Assembly (NCBI GenBank): GCA_016869765.1
Contig: VGES01000022.1
Span: forward strand, 1 to 59,297
Source of the DNA: Alphaproteobacteria bacterium
GTDB lineage: Bacteria > Pseudomonadota > Alphaproteobacteria > SHVP01
Length of the DNA: 59,297 nt
Direction of reading: 5' to 3'
The notes beneath the pieces were generated by a model that ran no database searches, was not told the origin of the DNA, and saw only the letters and a list, made by a program, of their open reading frames with translations. The translations under genes were made by a program, and so were the position numbers. Positions 8,768 to 16,979 of this stretch are shown piece by piece (within the stretch, counting starts at the first letter, position 1; every line of letters starts with the position of its first letter).

Positions 8768-9424
8768 TCAGTCCTCGTGGATACGGTCGAAGACCATCCG
8801 CTTGGGTTTGGCAAAAACCCGCTCGAGGGCCGGCATGAAGGCCTCGAGCGGCATCGTGTCGTAATCGGGGTCGAAGGACGCCTGGTCCCAGGCATCACAG
8901 AAATGCTGGCACGTTTTTGCGAACTTGTGCCCGCGCAGGACATCGCAGGCGTTGCGGTCAAGACCGAGGAAGTGGAACAGGTGATATCCGATGAACATCT
9001 CGTGATGCTTCACGGTCCAGTAAACCTCCGGTCGGACATACGCCTTGATGATCGCCGCTACGAATTCGCCGTGGTTATGGGGCGAGAAAAAGTCGCCGAT
9101 ATCATGCAAGAGGGCTGCGACGATCATCTCGTCGTCCTTTTCGTAACCGTCTCGCCACGCCCGGGTTGCCGTCTGCAGACTGTGGACGAACCGGTCTACG
9201 GGAAAGCCATGTGCCGGTTCCTTCAGCATTTCCAGGTGCTCGAGGCACAAGCGAAGAACGTGATTCTTCTTGTGCTGATTGCGGGCGATGACGGTCACCC
9301 AATCGTCCATCGTCGCCTCTGCGAGCGAACGGAATTTGGCCTGAGGCGCAAAAGGAACTCCCTCAGCCACCAGATCGTAGGCCGACTTCGCCTTAACCGA
9401 CGTTTTCTTCGGAACGACGTTCAT
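8768..9424 (-). CDS. HD-domain protein, PhnZ-like putative diiron oxygenase
   Basis: Soluble protein of 218 residues. Potential metal ligands follow the pattern of HD-domain mixed-valent diiron oxygenases (PhnZ, TmpB): H81 in VHSLQTATRA, H107-D108 in ALLHDIGD, H118 in HNHGEF, H140/H141 in KHHEMF, and D180 in AWDQASFDPDY, the last sitting in a helix like the C-terminal Asp ligand of PhnZ. Phosphohydrolase activity, the other role of HD domains, is the alternative. It lies 22 bases downstream of a family-5 binding-protein gene in the same direction, so the two are likely co-expressed. A paralogue at 23609-24169 has the same ligand pattern and is also next to a similar binding protein. The substrate is unknown. 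Confidence 0.85.
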   Translation of the reverse strand: MNVVPKKTSVKAKSAYDLVAEGVPFAPQAKFRSLAEATMDDWVTVIARNQHKKNHVLRLCLEHLEMLKEPAHGFPVDRFVHSLQTATRAWRDGYEKDDEMIVAALLHDIGDFFSPHNHGEFVAAIIKAYVRPEVYWTVKHHEMFIGYHLFHFLGLDRNACDVLRGHKFAKTCQHFCDAWDQASFDPDYDTMPLEAFMPALERVFAKPKRMVFDRIHED

Positions 9425-9446
9425 CTGCGATTACCGTTGCTTCCGA

Positions 9447-10982
9447 CTATCCACCGATCGTCATGCTTTCGTAGTGGATCGCCTTGTTCCAGTTCTTGTA
9501 CCCGCCGACCCGTTTGGCGATGCCCGTGATGTCGAATCCTTCGAACAGGTACAACGCCAGGGCTTCCTCATTGGCTCGTTTCATCAACTCCTGCAGTTGA
9601 GCTAGCCGCTTGCCGCGATCCATCTCCTTGGCTTGGGCTTGGATCAACGGCGTCAGCTCGGGAATGCAGGTGAACGTATTCGGCAGGTCGCAGCCGAACA
9701 CCGAGAACGGAATCGACGCATCCTGCGGTGGCGAGAAGAAGCTGGTGAAGGACGTCAAGTCACCAGCCCAACTGTTGCCGAAGAATTTCCTCGATCGCTC
9801 GGCAAACGGCAGGACCTGGACCGTCACGTTGAAACCTACCTTGCCGAGGTCCGAGGCAATCACTTGAAACACGTCGCCGGCCGCGCCAAAGACAGCCGAG
9901 GTTTCCATCAACAGATTTACGCCACTGCCGTAACCGGCTTCGGCCAGAAGTCTCTTCGCCCGCTCGGGATCAAACGGGTACGGCTTGACGTCCGGATTGT
10001 AGCCAAACGTCGATGGCACGGCGGGCTGACCCGCGGCCTTGCCCAGCCCACCCAGCAACTGACCGACGAGAGCGTCCTTGTTGAGCGCTAGATTGGCCGC
10101 TTGACGGACACGCTTGTCGGCAAACGGTGTCTTTCCGTTGGGCCATTTCTTCGCGAAGTCGACCGTGAACAGGCCGATCGAAGCAACGAACGGCGCACTT
10201 TCGATGGCGGCCGTGTGACCGGCGGCCCGGATACGGGGAACGTCATCGGGTCCCATGTTGTAGGCGACGTCGATCTCCCCGGCCTGGAGCGAGGCCAAGC
10301 GCGTCGCCGCCTCCGGGACGTGCAGAATGCGCATGTTCTTGATCTTCGCAGGACGCCAACTCTTGTCGAAGGCGACGGATGTCTGTTCCTGATTGTCCCA
10401 CTTGGTAACCCGGAAAGGCCCGGAGGCAACCGGCTTGACCGAGAAGTCCGTCACTCCCATCTCGTTGAAGGCCGCCATATCGATGACGTAGAACGCCGCC
10501 AGCTTCGGAATGAAGATCGGGTCAGGCTCCGGGGTGACGAGTTCGAGAGTCTGCGGACCAACGACCTTGTACGCCGAGAACTTGGCGGCGCGCAGGACGC
10601 CCGCGGCCTTGCCCGTTTCGGTCATCAAATACTCGAAGATCTTGCCGATGTTGGCAGCGTCGTTCGTACGACCGTTCCAGAAGGTGACGTTGTTGCGGAA
10701 CGTGACGCGCCATGTCGTCGGATTGACGTTCTCCCAGCGCTCAATGGCAAATGGCTGAACTTGCCCCTTGTCATCGACACGGACGAACGCGTCGTAGGAA
10801 CCCTCCCACCAGTACATATGAGGCCAGATGTAGTTTGGGCCGTACACATGTCCCAACGTATTGGTTTGGGTGTACATGGCGACGCGCAAGGTCTCGCGCG
10901 CGTCCTGGCTCTGTGCCGGGGCCATGATCCCCAGCGCCGCTACGACACCAAGCAGACAAGACAACACTCGTCGATCGGACAT
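9447..10982 (-). CDS. ABC transporter substrate-binding protein, family 5 (orphan)
   Basis: Periplasmic binding protein of 511 residues with a signal peptide (MSDRRVLSCLLGVVAALGIM, processing near QSQ) and family-5 blocks: WRVTFRNNVTFWNG, VASGPFRVTKWDNQE and TPFADKRVRQAANLALNKDA. ATG at 10982 has an AGGGAGAGG ribosome site. No permease or ATPase genes are adjacent, so it may use the importer encoded at 2884-6666 or one elsewhere. It resembles the protein at 24345-25889 closely, sharing KSWRPAKI and TPFADKRVR, and both are neighbours of HD-domain proteins. Cargo unknown; family members bind peptides and other small polar solutes. Confidence 0.93.
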   Translation of the reverse strand: MSDRRVLSCLLGVVAALGIMAPAQSQDARETLRVAMYTQTNTLGHVYGPNYIWPHMYWWEGSYDAFVRVDDKGQVQPFAIERWENVNPTTWRVTFRNNVTFWNGRTNDAANIGKIFEYLMTETGKAAGVLRAAKFSAYKVVGPQTLELVTPEPDPIFIPKLAAFYVIDMAAFNEMGVTDFSVKPVASGPFRVTKWDNQEQTSVAFDKSWRPAKIKNMRILHVPEAATRLASLQAGEIDVAYNMGPDDVPRIRAAGHTAAIESAPFVASIGLFTVDFAKKWPNGKTPFADKRVRQAANLALNKDALVGQLLGGLGKAAGQPAVPSTFGYNPDVKPYPFDPERAKRLLAEAGYGSGVNLLMETSAVFGAAGDVFQVIASDLGKVGFNVTVQVLPFAERSRKFFGNSWAGDLTSFTSFFSPPQDASIPFSVFGCDLPNTFTCIPELTPLIQAQAKEMDRGKRLAQLQELMKRANEEALALYLFEGFDITGIAKRVGGYKNWNKAIHYESMTIGG

Positions 10983-11099
10983 CCGCCTCTCCCTGTGACA
11001 CTAACAAGGTGCATTGTGGAGGAACTAGCCGCGACAATAAAGCCGCGTGTTCGTGCCAAGTGAGTGCTATCTTCGCCGTTCCACGCGTCGCTCCTCCCT

Positions 11100-12887
11100 A
11101 TGGACCGGTCCCCCGAAAGTCTCGTTGTCGCCCGCTGGTTGTCCGACTTCTCGGCAGCACTAGCCCGCAACGACATGAGTGCGGTTCTCGATCTGTTCGG
11201 CGAGGACTGCTACTGGCGCGACCTCGTCGCGTTCAGCTGGAACATCGCAACGCTCGAAGGCAAACCAGCCATCGCGGATCTGTTGCGACGGGCCTTGCTA
11301 CACCTTGCGCCCGTGAAAGTGGAACCCCACGGCGAACCGAGCACGACCGACGGAGTCACGTTGGGCTGGTTCACGTTCGAAACCCGTCAGGCGCGCGGCC
11401 GGGGGTGCGTCCGCCTCAAGAACGGTCGCGGCTGGACACTGTTCACAGCGGGACTGGAACTCAAGGGACATGAGGAAAAGAGCGGATTTCGGCGCGACGA
11501 GGGGATTCGATTGGGCCCACATCGCGACCGCCTCCCCTGGGGCGATGCGCGCGCACGCGCCGCCCATGAATTGGGCCAAACCATTCAGCCGTACTGCGTC
11601 GTTGTTGGGGCCGGCCAGGGCGGTCTCGCGCTCGGCGCTCGGCTCAAGCGTCTTGGCGTTCCGACGCTGATTGTCGATTCGTTTCCCAAGCCGGGGGACT
11701 CCTGGCGCTACCGCTACAAGTCGTTGTGTCTGCACGATCCGGTGTGGTTCGACCACATGCCGTACCTGCCGTTCCCCGATCATTGGCCGGTGTATTCGCC
11801 CAAAGACAAGATGGCGGATTGGCTCGAGATGTACGCCAAGGTCATGGAGCTGGACGTTTGGAACGAGACGCGGTGCATCGGTGCCCGATTCGATTCGCAC
11901 AGGGGCGAGTGGTCGGTGGAGGTTGTGCGTTCCGGTGAGTCTGTCACGCTACGCCCCAAACACTTCGTGCTGGCGACCGGCCTCTCGGGAAAGCCCAAAC
12001 TTCCTTGGCTGCCCGGGACCGAGCAGTTTGTCGGGCTACGCATGCATTCCAGCGACTACCGCGGCGCCGAAGAACTCACCGGCAAACGCTGCGTCGTCGT
12101 CGGTTCGAACAATTCCGCGCACGACATCTGTCTCGACCTGTGGGAGCACGGCATCGACGTCACCATGGTGCAGCGCTCGCCGACGCTCGTCGTCCGGCTC
12201 GAGTCTCTGCGCAAAGTGTTGGATACGGGACCTTATTCCGAGGCCGCGGTCCAGAAGGGCATGACAACCGAACAGGCCGACCTGATGGCAGCCTCGCTGC
12301 CCTACCGCCTGCAGCGCGACATCTCGGTCAAGAACTACGAGCGCTACAAGGCCATGGACGCCGAGTTCTACGATCGCCTGCGCGCTGCCGGGTTCCGGGT
12401 TCATTTCGGCGAAGACGAGTCCGGCATCGCGACGATGTATTTGCGTCGAGCCGCCGGGTACTACATCGATGTCGGCGCTTCCGAGCTGATCGCAGACGGC
12501 CGTATCAAATTGGTGAGCGGCACCGACGTGGCGCGCCTCGAACGTGACCGCCTGGTGATGAACGATGGGCGTTCGCTACCTGCCGATGCGGTGATCTTCG
12601 CCACCGGCTATGAGCCCATGAACAGCTGGGCGGCGACGCTGATCTCCCCCGCCGTCGCCGAAGCCGTCGGCCGGTGCTGGGGCCTGGGCTCAGGGACACG
12701 CGACGATCCCGGCCCATGGGAGGGCGAACTCCGCAACATGTGGAAACCGACCCGTCAGGACGGCCTGTGGTTTCATGGCGGCAATCTGGCGCAATCCCGT
12801 TTCTATTCGCTGTTTCTGGCCCTGCAGATCAAAGCCCGCTACGAGCGCCTCGAGACACCCGTCTATCGATCGTCCGTCAGCGCCTGA
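11100..12887 (+). CDS. NTF2-like domain fused to flavin-containing monooxygenase
   Basis: Two-domain protein of 595 residues. The N-terminal 130 residues resemble an NTF2/SnoaL-like domain (LARNDMSAVLDLFGEDCYWR). Next comes a flavin monooxygenase: FAD motif GAGQGG at 170-175, the FMO/Baeyer-Villiger fingerprint FVGLRMHSSDY at 310-320, NADPH motif GSNNSA at 335-340 and a late ATGYEPM motif. Such enzymes insert oxygen into ketones, amines or sulfides using NADPH and O2. ATG at 11100 is used; a GTG at 11064 in the same frame is possible, and neither has a strong ribosome site. It is divergent from the binding protein at 10982 and its last 11 bases overlap the convergent acyl-CoA synthetase gene. 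Confidence 0.9.
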   Translation: MDRSPESLVVARWLSDFSAALARNDMSAVLDLFGEDCYWRDLVAFSWNIATLEGKPAIADLLRRALLHLAPVKVEPHGEPSTTDGVTLGWFTFETRQARGRGCVRLKNGRGWTLFTAGLELKGHEEKSGFRRDEGIRLGPHRDRLPWGDARARAAHELGQTIQPYCVVVGAGQGGLALGARLKRLGVPTLIVDSFPKPGDSWRYRYKSLCLHDPVWFDHMPYLPFPDHWPVYSPKDKMADWLEMYAKVMELDVWNETRCIGARFDSHRGEWSVEVVRSGESVTLRPKHFVLATGLSGKPKLPWLPGTEQFVGLRMHSSDYRGAEELTGKRCVVVGSNNSAHDICLDLWEHGIDVTMVQRSPTLVVRLESLRKVLDTGPYSEAAVQKGMTTEQADLMAASLPYRLQRDISVKNYERYKAMDAEFYDRLRAAGFRVHFGEDESGIATMYLRRAAGYYIDVGASELIADGRIKLVSGTDVARLERDRLVMNDGRSLPADAVIFATGYEPMNSWAATLISPAVAEAVGRCWGLGSGTRDDPGPWEGELRNMWKPTRQDGLWFHGGNLAQSRFYSLFLALQIKARYERLETPVYRSSVSA

Positions 12888-15000
12888 CCATCAAACCATC
12901 GGCGGCCACGGCGCGATCGCCCACGATCAGCGGATTGACGTCGATCTCGCCCACGACGTCGGCAAGATCGGACACGAGCCAGGAGAAACGCACCAGAGTC
13001 TCGATCAACGCCTCGACGGCGACAGGCGAACGGCCGCGTACACCATCGAGAACCCGACGATAGGGCAACGCATCGATCATCGAACGCGCCTCGGCGTGGT
13101 CGAGGGGCGGCAGACGGAGAACGGGAGGGACGCCGTACTCCGCCAGCACGCCACCGATACCGAGGGCGAGGACCGGTCCGTACGTCGTGTCCCGGGAACT
13201 CCCGAGGATCAACTCGACCCCCGGGGCGACCATTTCTTGTACGAGGACTCCGCTGATCGCAATGTCCGGACGCGCCGCGCGAACAGCAGCCGTAATCGCC
13301 GCAAAGGCCGTGGCCACTTGGGTGTCGTCGTGGAGATCGAGGCGCACGCCACCGACATCGCTCTTGTGCGAAATGCCCGTGGCCGCGATCTTGAGAGCAA
13401 CAGGACCGCGGAACGACCGGAAATGCTCGACCGCTTCGGCCGCAGATCGTGCCAGCACCTCGCGCGTCGTCGCGATGCCGTGGGCCGCAAGAACACGCTT
13501 GCTTTCGCGTTCGCCGAGAATTCGATCCGGCGCTTCGCGCACGACCGAACGTGCCAAAGCCGCGTCCATTCCCGCCGGACGTTGAAGCGCTGGTCGGGAC
13601 CGCTGACGATCAACGTTGGCGTGATGGCGAACGAGCAGGGAAACCGCCCGCAACGCCGAATCGATGTTGCGATAGACCGGAACCCCGTCGACCAAACCGT
13701 CGCTTTCGGGAAAGGGCCCATCGGTGCAGCCCCCGGTCCAAAGGATCGCGGCGGGCTTGGCCGCCCGTCGCGCGAAGTCGAAAAACAGATCACGGTCCCT
13801 CATCGGCACCGTCGTCAGCATCGGTAGCGCGATCGCGACCGCCGGATCCGCGACCGTCGCCTCGATCACGCGGTTGAGGCGTTCGGGCTGTCCCATCAGG
13901 TCGACCGACAGGTCGGTCGGATTCCCGAGATTGATGAACGCCGGAATCACTTCGCTCAGGGCCGAGAGCGTCTCCTGGGAATACGCCGGGAAATGCAGCC
14001 CGAAGTGCTCGGCCCGGTCCGCCAAGTGGGCCAACCCTCCGCCCGACGTCGACATCGACGTGAGACCGGCGCCGTTGGCGCGGCGACCCTGCTGCAGGAG
14101 GAGCGCCGCCTCGTAGAGGTGCTGGGCATCGTCCACGCGCAAGAGACCGAGTTGGTCGAGCGCCGCGTCGTGAACCGCGTCCTCGCCGGTCATCGCGCCG
14201 GTGTGCGACTCCGCGGCTCGCCGACCCGCGGCGCTGCGCCCGATCTTGAGCATGACGATCGGCTTGCCCACGTCCAGCGCCCGAGCGGCGATCGACTTTA
14301 GTCGGTCACCGTCGCGTATCGCTTCGAGCGCCATCAGGATCACCCGCGTCTCGGGATCGGCGATGAGAAACTCGGCGACATCCAGCACGTCCACGTCGGC
14401 CTCATTGCCGCAACTCGCTTGGTAACTGATCCCGAGGCCGGCACGGATCGCGCGCCACATGACGTTGACCTGACCCAGGCCACCGGATTGCGACACGACT
14501 CCGACCGGGCCCGGCCGGGCATTCGCTTCGAGCACGGTCGCGGTCGCACCCATGGTGAAGTGGCGCTTCCAGTTTATCACCCCGTTGCAGTTGGGACCCA
14601 GCACGCGGATTCCATGCGCCCGGGCGAACGCCGTGATCCGTTCCTGCAGCGCGCGGCCGGACGCCGTTCCCTGCTCGGCAAAGCCGGCACTGAACACCGT
14701 GGCGGCCCGCGCACCGACCGCAACACACTCCTCCAGCACGCCGAGCACGTGATCGGCGGCGACCACGATGCCGACATGATCGGGACGCCCTGGCAGCGCG
14801 GCCAGGCTCGGAAAGCAGGGCAGATCGGCCATCGCGTCATACTTGGGATTGACCGGCCAGATCGTGCCCGCGAAACCAAACGCTTTGAGAAAGTGCATCA
14901 CCCGACCGCCGAAGCGGCTGAAGTCGGGGCTCGCGCCGACCACGGCGACGCGCTGGGGTTCGAATAGCGGCGAGAGCGACTCCGGGCCAGGGCGGGACAT
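12877..15000 (-). CDS. NDP-forming acyl-CoA synthetase (acetate-CoA ligase family)
   Basis: Single-chain protein of 707 residues with all parts of an ADP-forming acyl-CoA synthetase. An N-terminal CoA-binding domain has VAVVGASPDFSRFGG. A succinyl-CoA-ligase-like middle has LGPNCNG, GVVSQSGG and the phospho-histidine loop RAAESHTGAMTG with H266. A C-terminal ATP-grasp domain begins near residue 485 (ESKRVLAAHGI) and ends with EIDVNPL. The enzyme interconverts acyl-CoA and free acid with NDP/NTP. The acyl group cannot be told from sequence. It lies 7 bases upstream of nothing but follows the gamma-glutamyltransferase-like gene (15007) closely, so these two minus-strand genes probably form an operon. 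Confidence 0.92.
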   Translation of the reverse strand: MSRPGPESLSPLFEPQRVAVVGASPDFSRFGGRVMHFLKAFGFAGTIWPVNPKYDAMADLPCFPSLAALPGRPDHVGIVVAADHVLGVLEECVAVGARAATVFSAGFAEQGTASGRALQERITAFARAHGIRVLGPNCNGVINWKRHFTMGATATVLEANARPGPVGVVSQSGGLGQVNVMWRAIRAGLGISYQASCGNEADVDVLDVAEFLIADPETRVILMALEAIRDGDRLKSIAARALDVGKPIVMLKIGRSAAGRRAAESHTGAMTGEDAVHDAALDQLGLLRVDDAQHLYEAALLLQQGRRANGAGLTSMSTSGGGLAHLADRAEHFGLHFPAYSQETLSALSEVIPAFINLGNPTDLSVDLMGQPERLNRVIEATVADPAVAIALPMLTTVPMRDRDLFFDFARRAAKPAAILWTGGCTDGPFPESDGLVDGVPVYRNIDSALRAVSLLVRHHANVDRQRSRPALQRPAGMDAALARSVVREAPDRILGERESKRVLAAHGIATTREVLARSAAEAVEHFRSFRGPVALKIAATGISHKSDVGGVRLDLHDDTQVATAFAAITAAVRAARPDIAISGVLVQEMVAPGVELILGSSRDTTYGPVLALGIGGVLAEYGVPPVLRLPPLDHAEARSMIDALPYRRVLDGVRGRSPVAVEALIETLVRFSWLVSDLADVVGEIDVNPLIVGDRAVAADGLMVRR

Positions 15001-15006
15001 CGGCGA

Positions 15007-16803
15007 TCAGCGACCGACCGCGTATCCCTGCATCCCGCGCGGATTCGCCGCTGCTCGCAACAGCGCGCCATCCTGCGCCGCGGCGGTCAATCGGCCCTCG
15101 GACCAATCGCCGCCCACCTCCACGTCATGACCGCGACGCTTGAGTTCGGCGATGGTCGCCGCCGGCATCCGCCCCTCGACCGTGAGGCGGTTGAGCTTGA
15201 CCAGTCGCGGATAGAACGAACTCGGGAAGTGGTCGGTGTGAAACGATGGGCAGTCGATCGCCTGCTGCAGGTTCATGCCGTGATGGACGTGCCGCAGGAA
15301 CAGGAGCAGGGACCATTGGTCCTGCTGATCTCCGCCCGGCGTGCCGAAAGCGAGGTAGGGTTTCCCGTCGCGCAGCGCCATCGAGGGGGTCAGCGTCGTG
15401 CGCGGGCGCTTGCCCGGCGCCAAGGCGCCCGGCGAGTCGGGATCGAGCCAGAACATCTGCGCCCGCGTGCCGAGCGGAAAGCCGAGCTCCGGAATCACGG
15501 GCGAACTCTGGAACCAAGCCCCAGAAGGTGTCGCCGAGACCATGTTGCCGTGGCGATCGATTACGTCGAAGTGGCAGGTATCGCTGTTGCTCACGGCGGG
15601 TCGCATCGTGGTCGGTTCGCCAACGCCGCTCCGCACCGCCGTGGGTTCTCCGATTCCCGCAGCCGCCTGTTGTGGAACCCGTCCCAACAAAATCCGATTG
15701 TTTCGCCCAGCAATCGCCCCAGGTCGCAACTCGGTCGAGGCCGCTCGGCCGATCAACGCTCGCCGTCCATCGTTGTAGCGCTTCGACAGCAACTCCGCGA
15801 TCGGCACGTCGATCGTAGCAGGGTCGGCGTAGAAGGCCTCCCGGTCGGCAAACGATAGCTTCATCGCCTCCGTCACGACATGGACGAAGTCCGGCTCGGT
15901 GGCGGGCAGCGCGTCGAGCGGCTGCCCTTCGAGCAGGGCCAACGTCTGCAGGAACACCGGGCCCTGACTCCACGGGCCGGGCTTGCACACGGTGTAGCGA
16001 CCATAGTCATACGTGAGCGGGGCTTCGACCGACGCCGACCAGGTCGCCATGTCCTGCCCGGTCAAAACGCCCCGGTGGCGGCGCCCGGAACTGTCCATGG
16101 CCTCGGTCCGGCGGCAGAAGCTATCGATCGCGTCCGCCACGAACCCGCGATACCAGGCGCGGCGCGCCGCTTCGATGCGGGCTTCGCGAGGCCCCGCTCC
16201 AGCGCATTCGCGCAGCACACGGGAATACGTTTCGGCCAGCGCAGGATTGCGAAACAGCGTGTCAGCACTCGGCGCCTTACCACCCGGCAGGTAGACCGCC
16301 GCCGAGGTCGGCCACTCCGCCGTGAACAACGGCTGTAAACCGGCAATGATGTTGGCAACGCGGGCCGAGATCGGAAAGCCCTCCCGCGCCAACGCAATGG
16401 CCGGGCTGAGGACATCCTCAAGCGACATTGTTCCGTAGTCGCGCAGCAGCAGCATCCAGGCGTCGAACGCACCCGGCACCGTCGCGGCGAGCAGGCCGGT
16501 CCCGGGGACCAAATCGAGCCCCTGGCTCCGGTAGTGGGCAATTGTCGCGCCACCGGGCGCCACGCCCTGGCCACAGATGACCCGCACTTGCCTGGATCGC
16601 GCGTCGTAGATCAGCAAGGGAACTTCTCCGCCGGGGCCGTTCATTTCAGGCTCGACGACCTGCAGCGTGAAGCCGGTCGCGACGGCGGCATCGAAGGCAT
16701 TGCCACCTTTTTCGAGTATGGCCATGCCGACCGAGGAGGCAATCCAGTGGGTCGAAGTGACGACGCCAAACGTGCCGAGGATTTCAGGTCGGGTCGTGAA
16801 CAT
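15007..16803 (-). CDS. gamma-glutamyltransferase family protein
   Basis: Ntn-hydrolase precursor of 598 residues. The large-subunit part has GGNAFDAAVATGF and the glycine-rich PGGEVPLLIYD. The autoprocessing site is NSDTCHFDVIDRHGN, with T409 as the expected new N-terminal nucleophile, and the small-subunit part has the KRPRTTLTPSMAL and GTPGGDQQDQW segments. Family members transfer or hydrolyse gamma-glutamyl amides such as glutathione. Unlike classical periplasmic GGT no signal peptide is visible, so it is probably cytoplasmic. ATG at 16803 was chosen for its AGGGA site and because homology begins right after it. It is followed by the acyl-CoA synthetase after a 6-base gap. Confidence 0.92.
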   Translation of the reverse strand: MFTTRPEILGTFGVVTSTHWIASSVGMAILEKGGNAFDAAVATGFTLQVVEPEMNGPGGEVPLLIYDARSRQVRVICGQGVAPGGATIAHYRSQGLDLVPGTGLLAATVPGAFDAWMLLLRDYGTMSLEDVLSPAIALAREGFPISARVANIIAGLQPLFTAEWPTSAAVYLPGGKAPSADTLFRNPALAETYSRVLRECAGAGPREARIEAARRAWYRGFVADAIDSFCRRTEAMDSSGRRHRGVLTGQDMATWSASVEAPLTYDYGRYTVCKPGPWSQGPVFLQTLALLEGQPLDALPATEPDFVHVVTEAMKLSFADREAFYADPATIDVPIAELLSKRYNDGRRALIGRAASTELRPGAIAGRNNRILLGRVPQQAAAGIGEPTAVRSGVGEPTTMRPAVSNSDTCHFDVIDRHGNMVSATPSGAWFQSSPVIPELGFPLGTRAQMFWLDPDSPGALAPGKRPRTTLTPSMALRDGKPYLAFGTPGGDQQDQWSLLLFLRHVHHGMNLQQAIDCPSFHTDHFPSSFYPRLVKLNRLTVEGRMPAATIAELKRRGHDVEVGGDWSEGRLTAAAQDGALLRAAANPRGMQGYAVGR

Positions 16804-16979
16804 GCGGTTCCCTGGGGTTGACCCGACGCTTGTGCCAGGAGTGCCGGGGGAAGGCAAAGGCGTTTTTCCGGTTTTCGGGCACGTCGCGGCCGAGAACCAT
16901 GACCGCCGTTACTATTGGCATTCGCCCGTTCCCCGCTAGATTCCGGGAGCCTTCGTTTGGGCAATTCTTGGGAAGTCCG

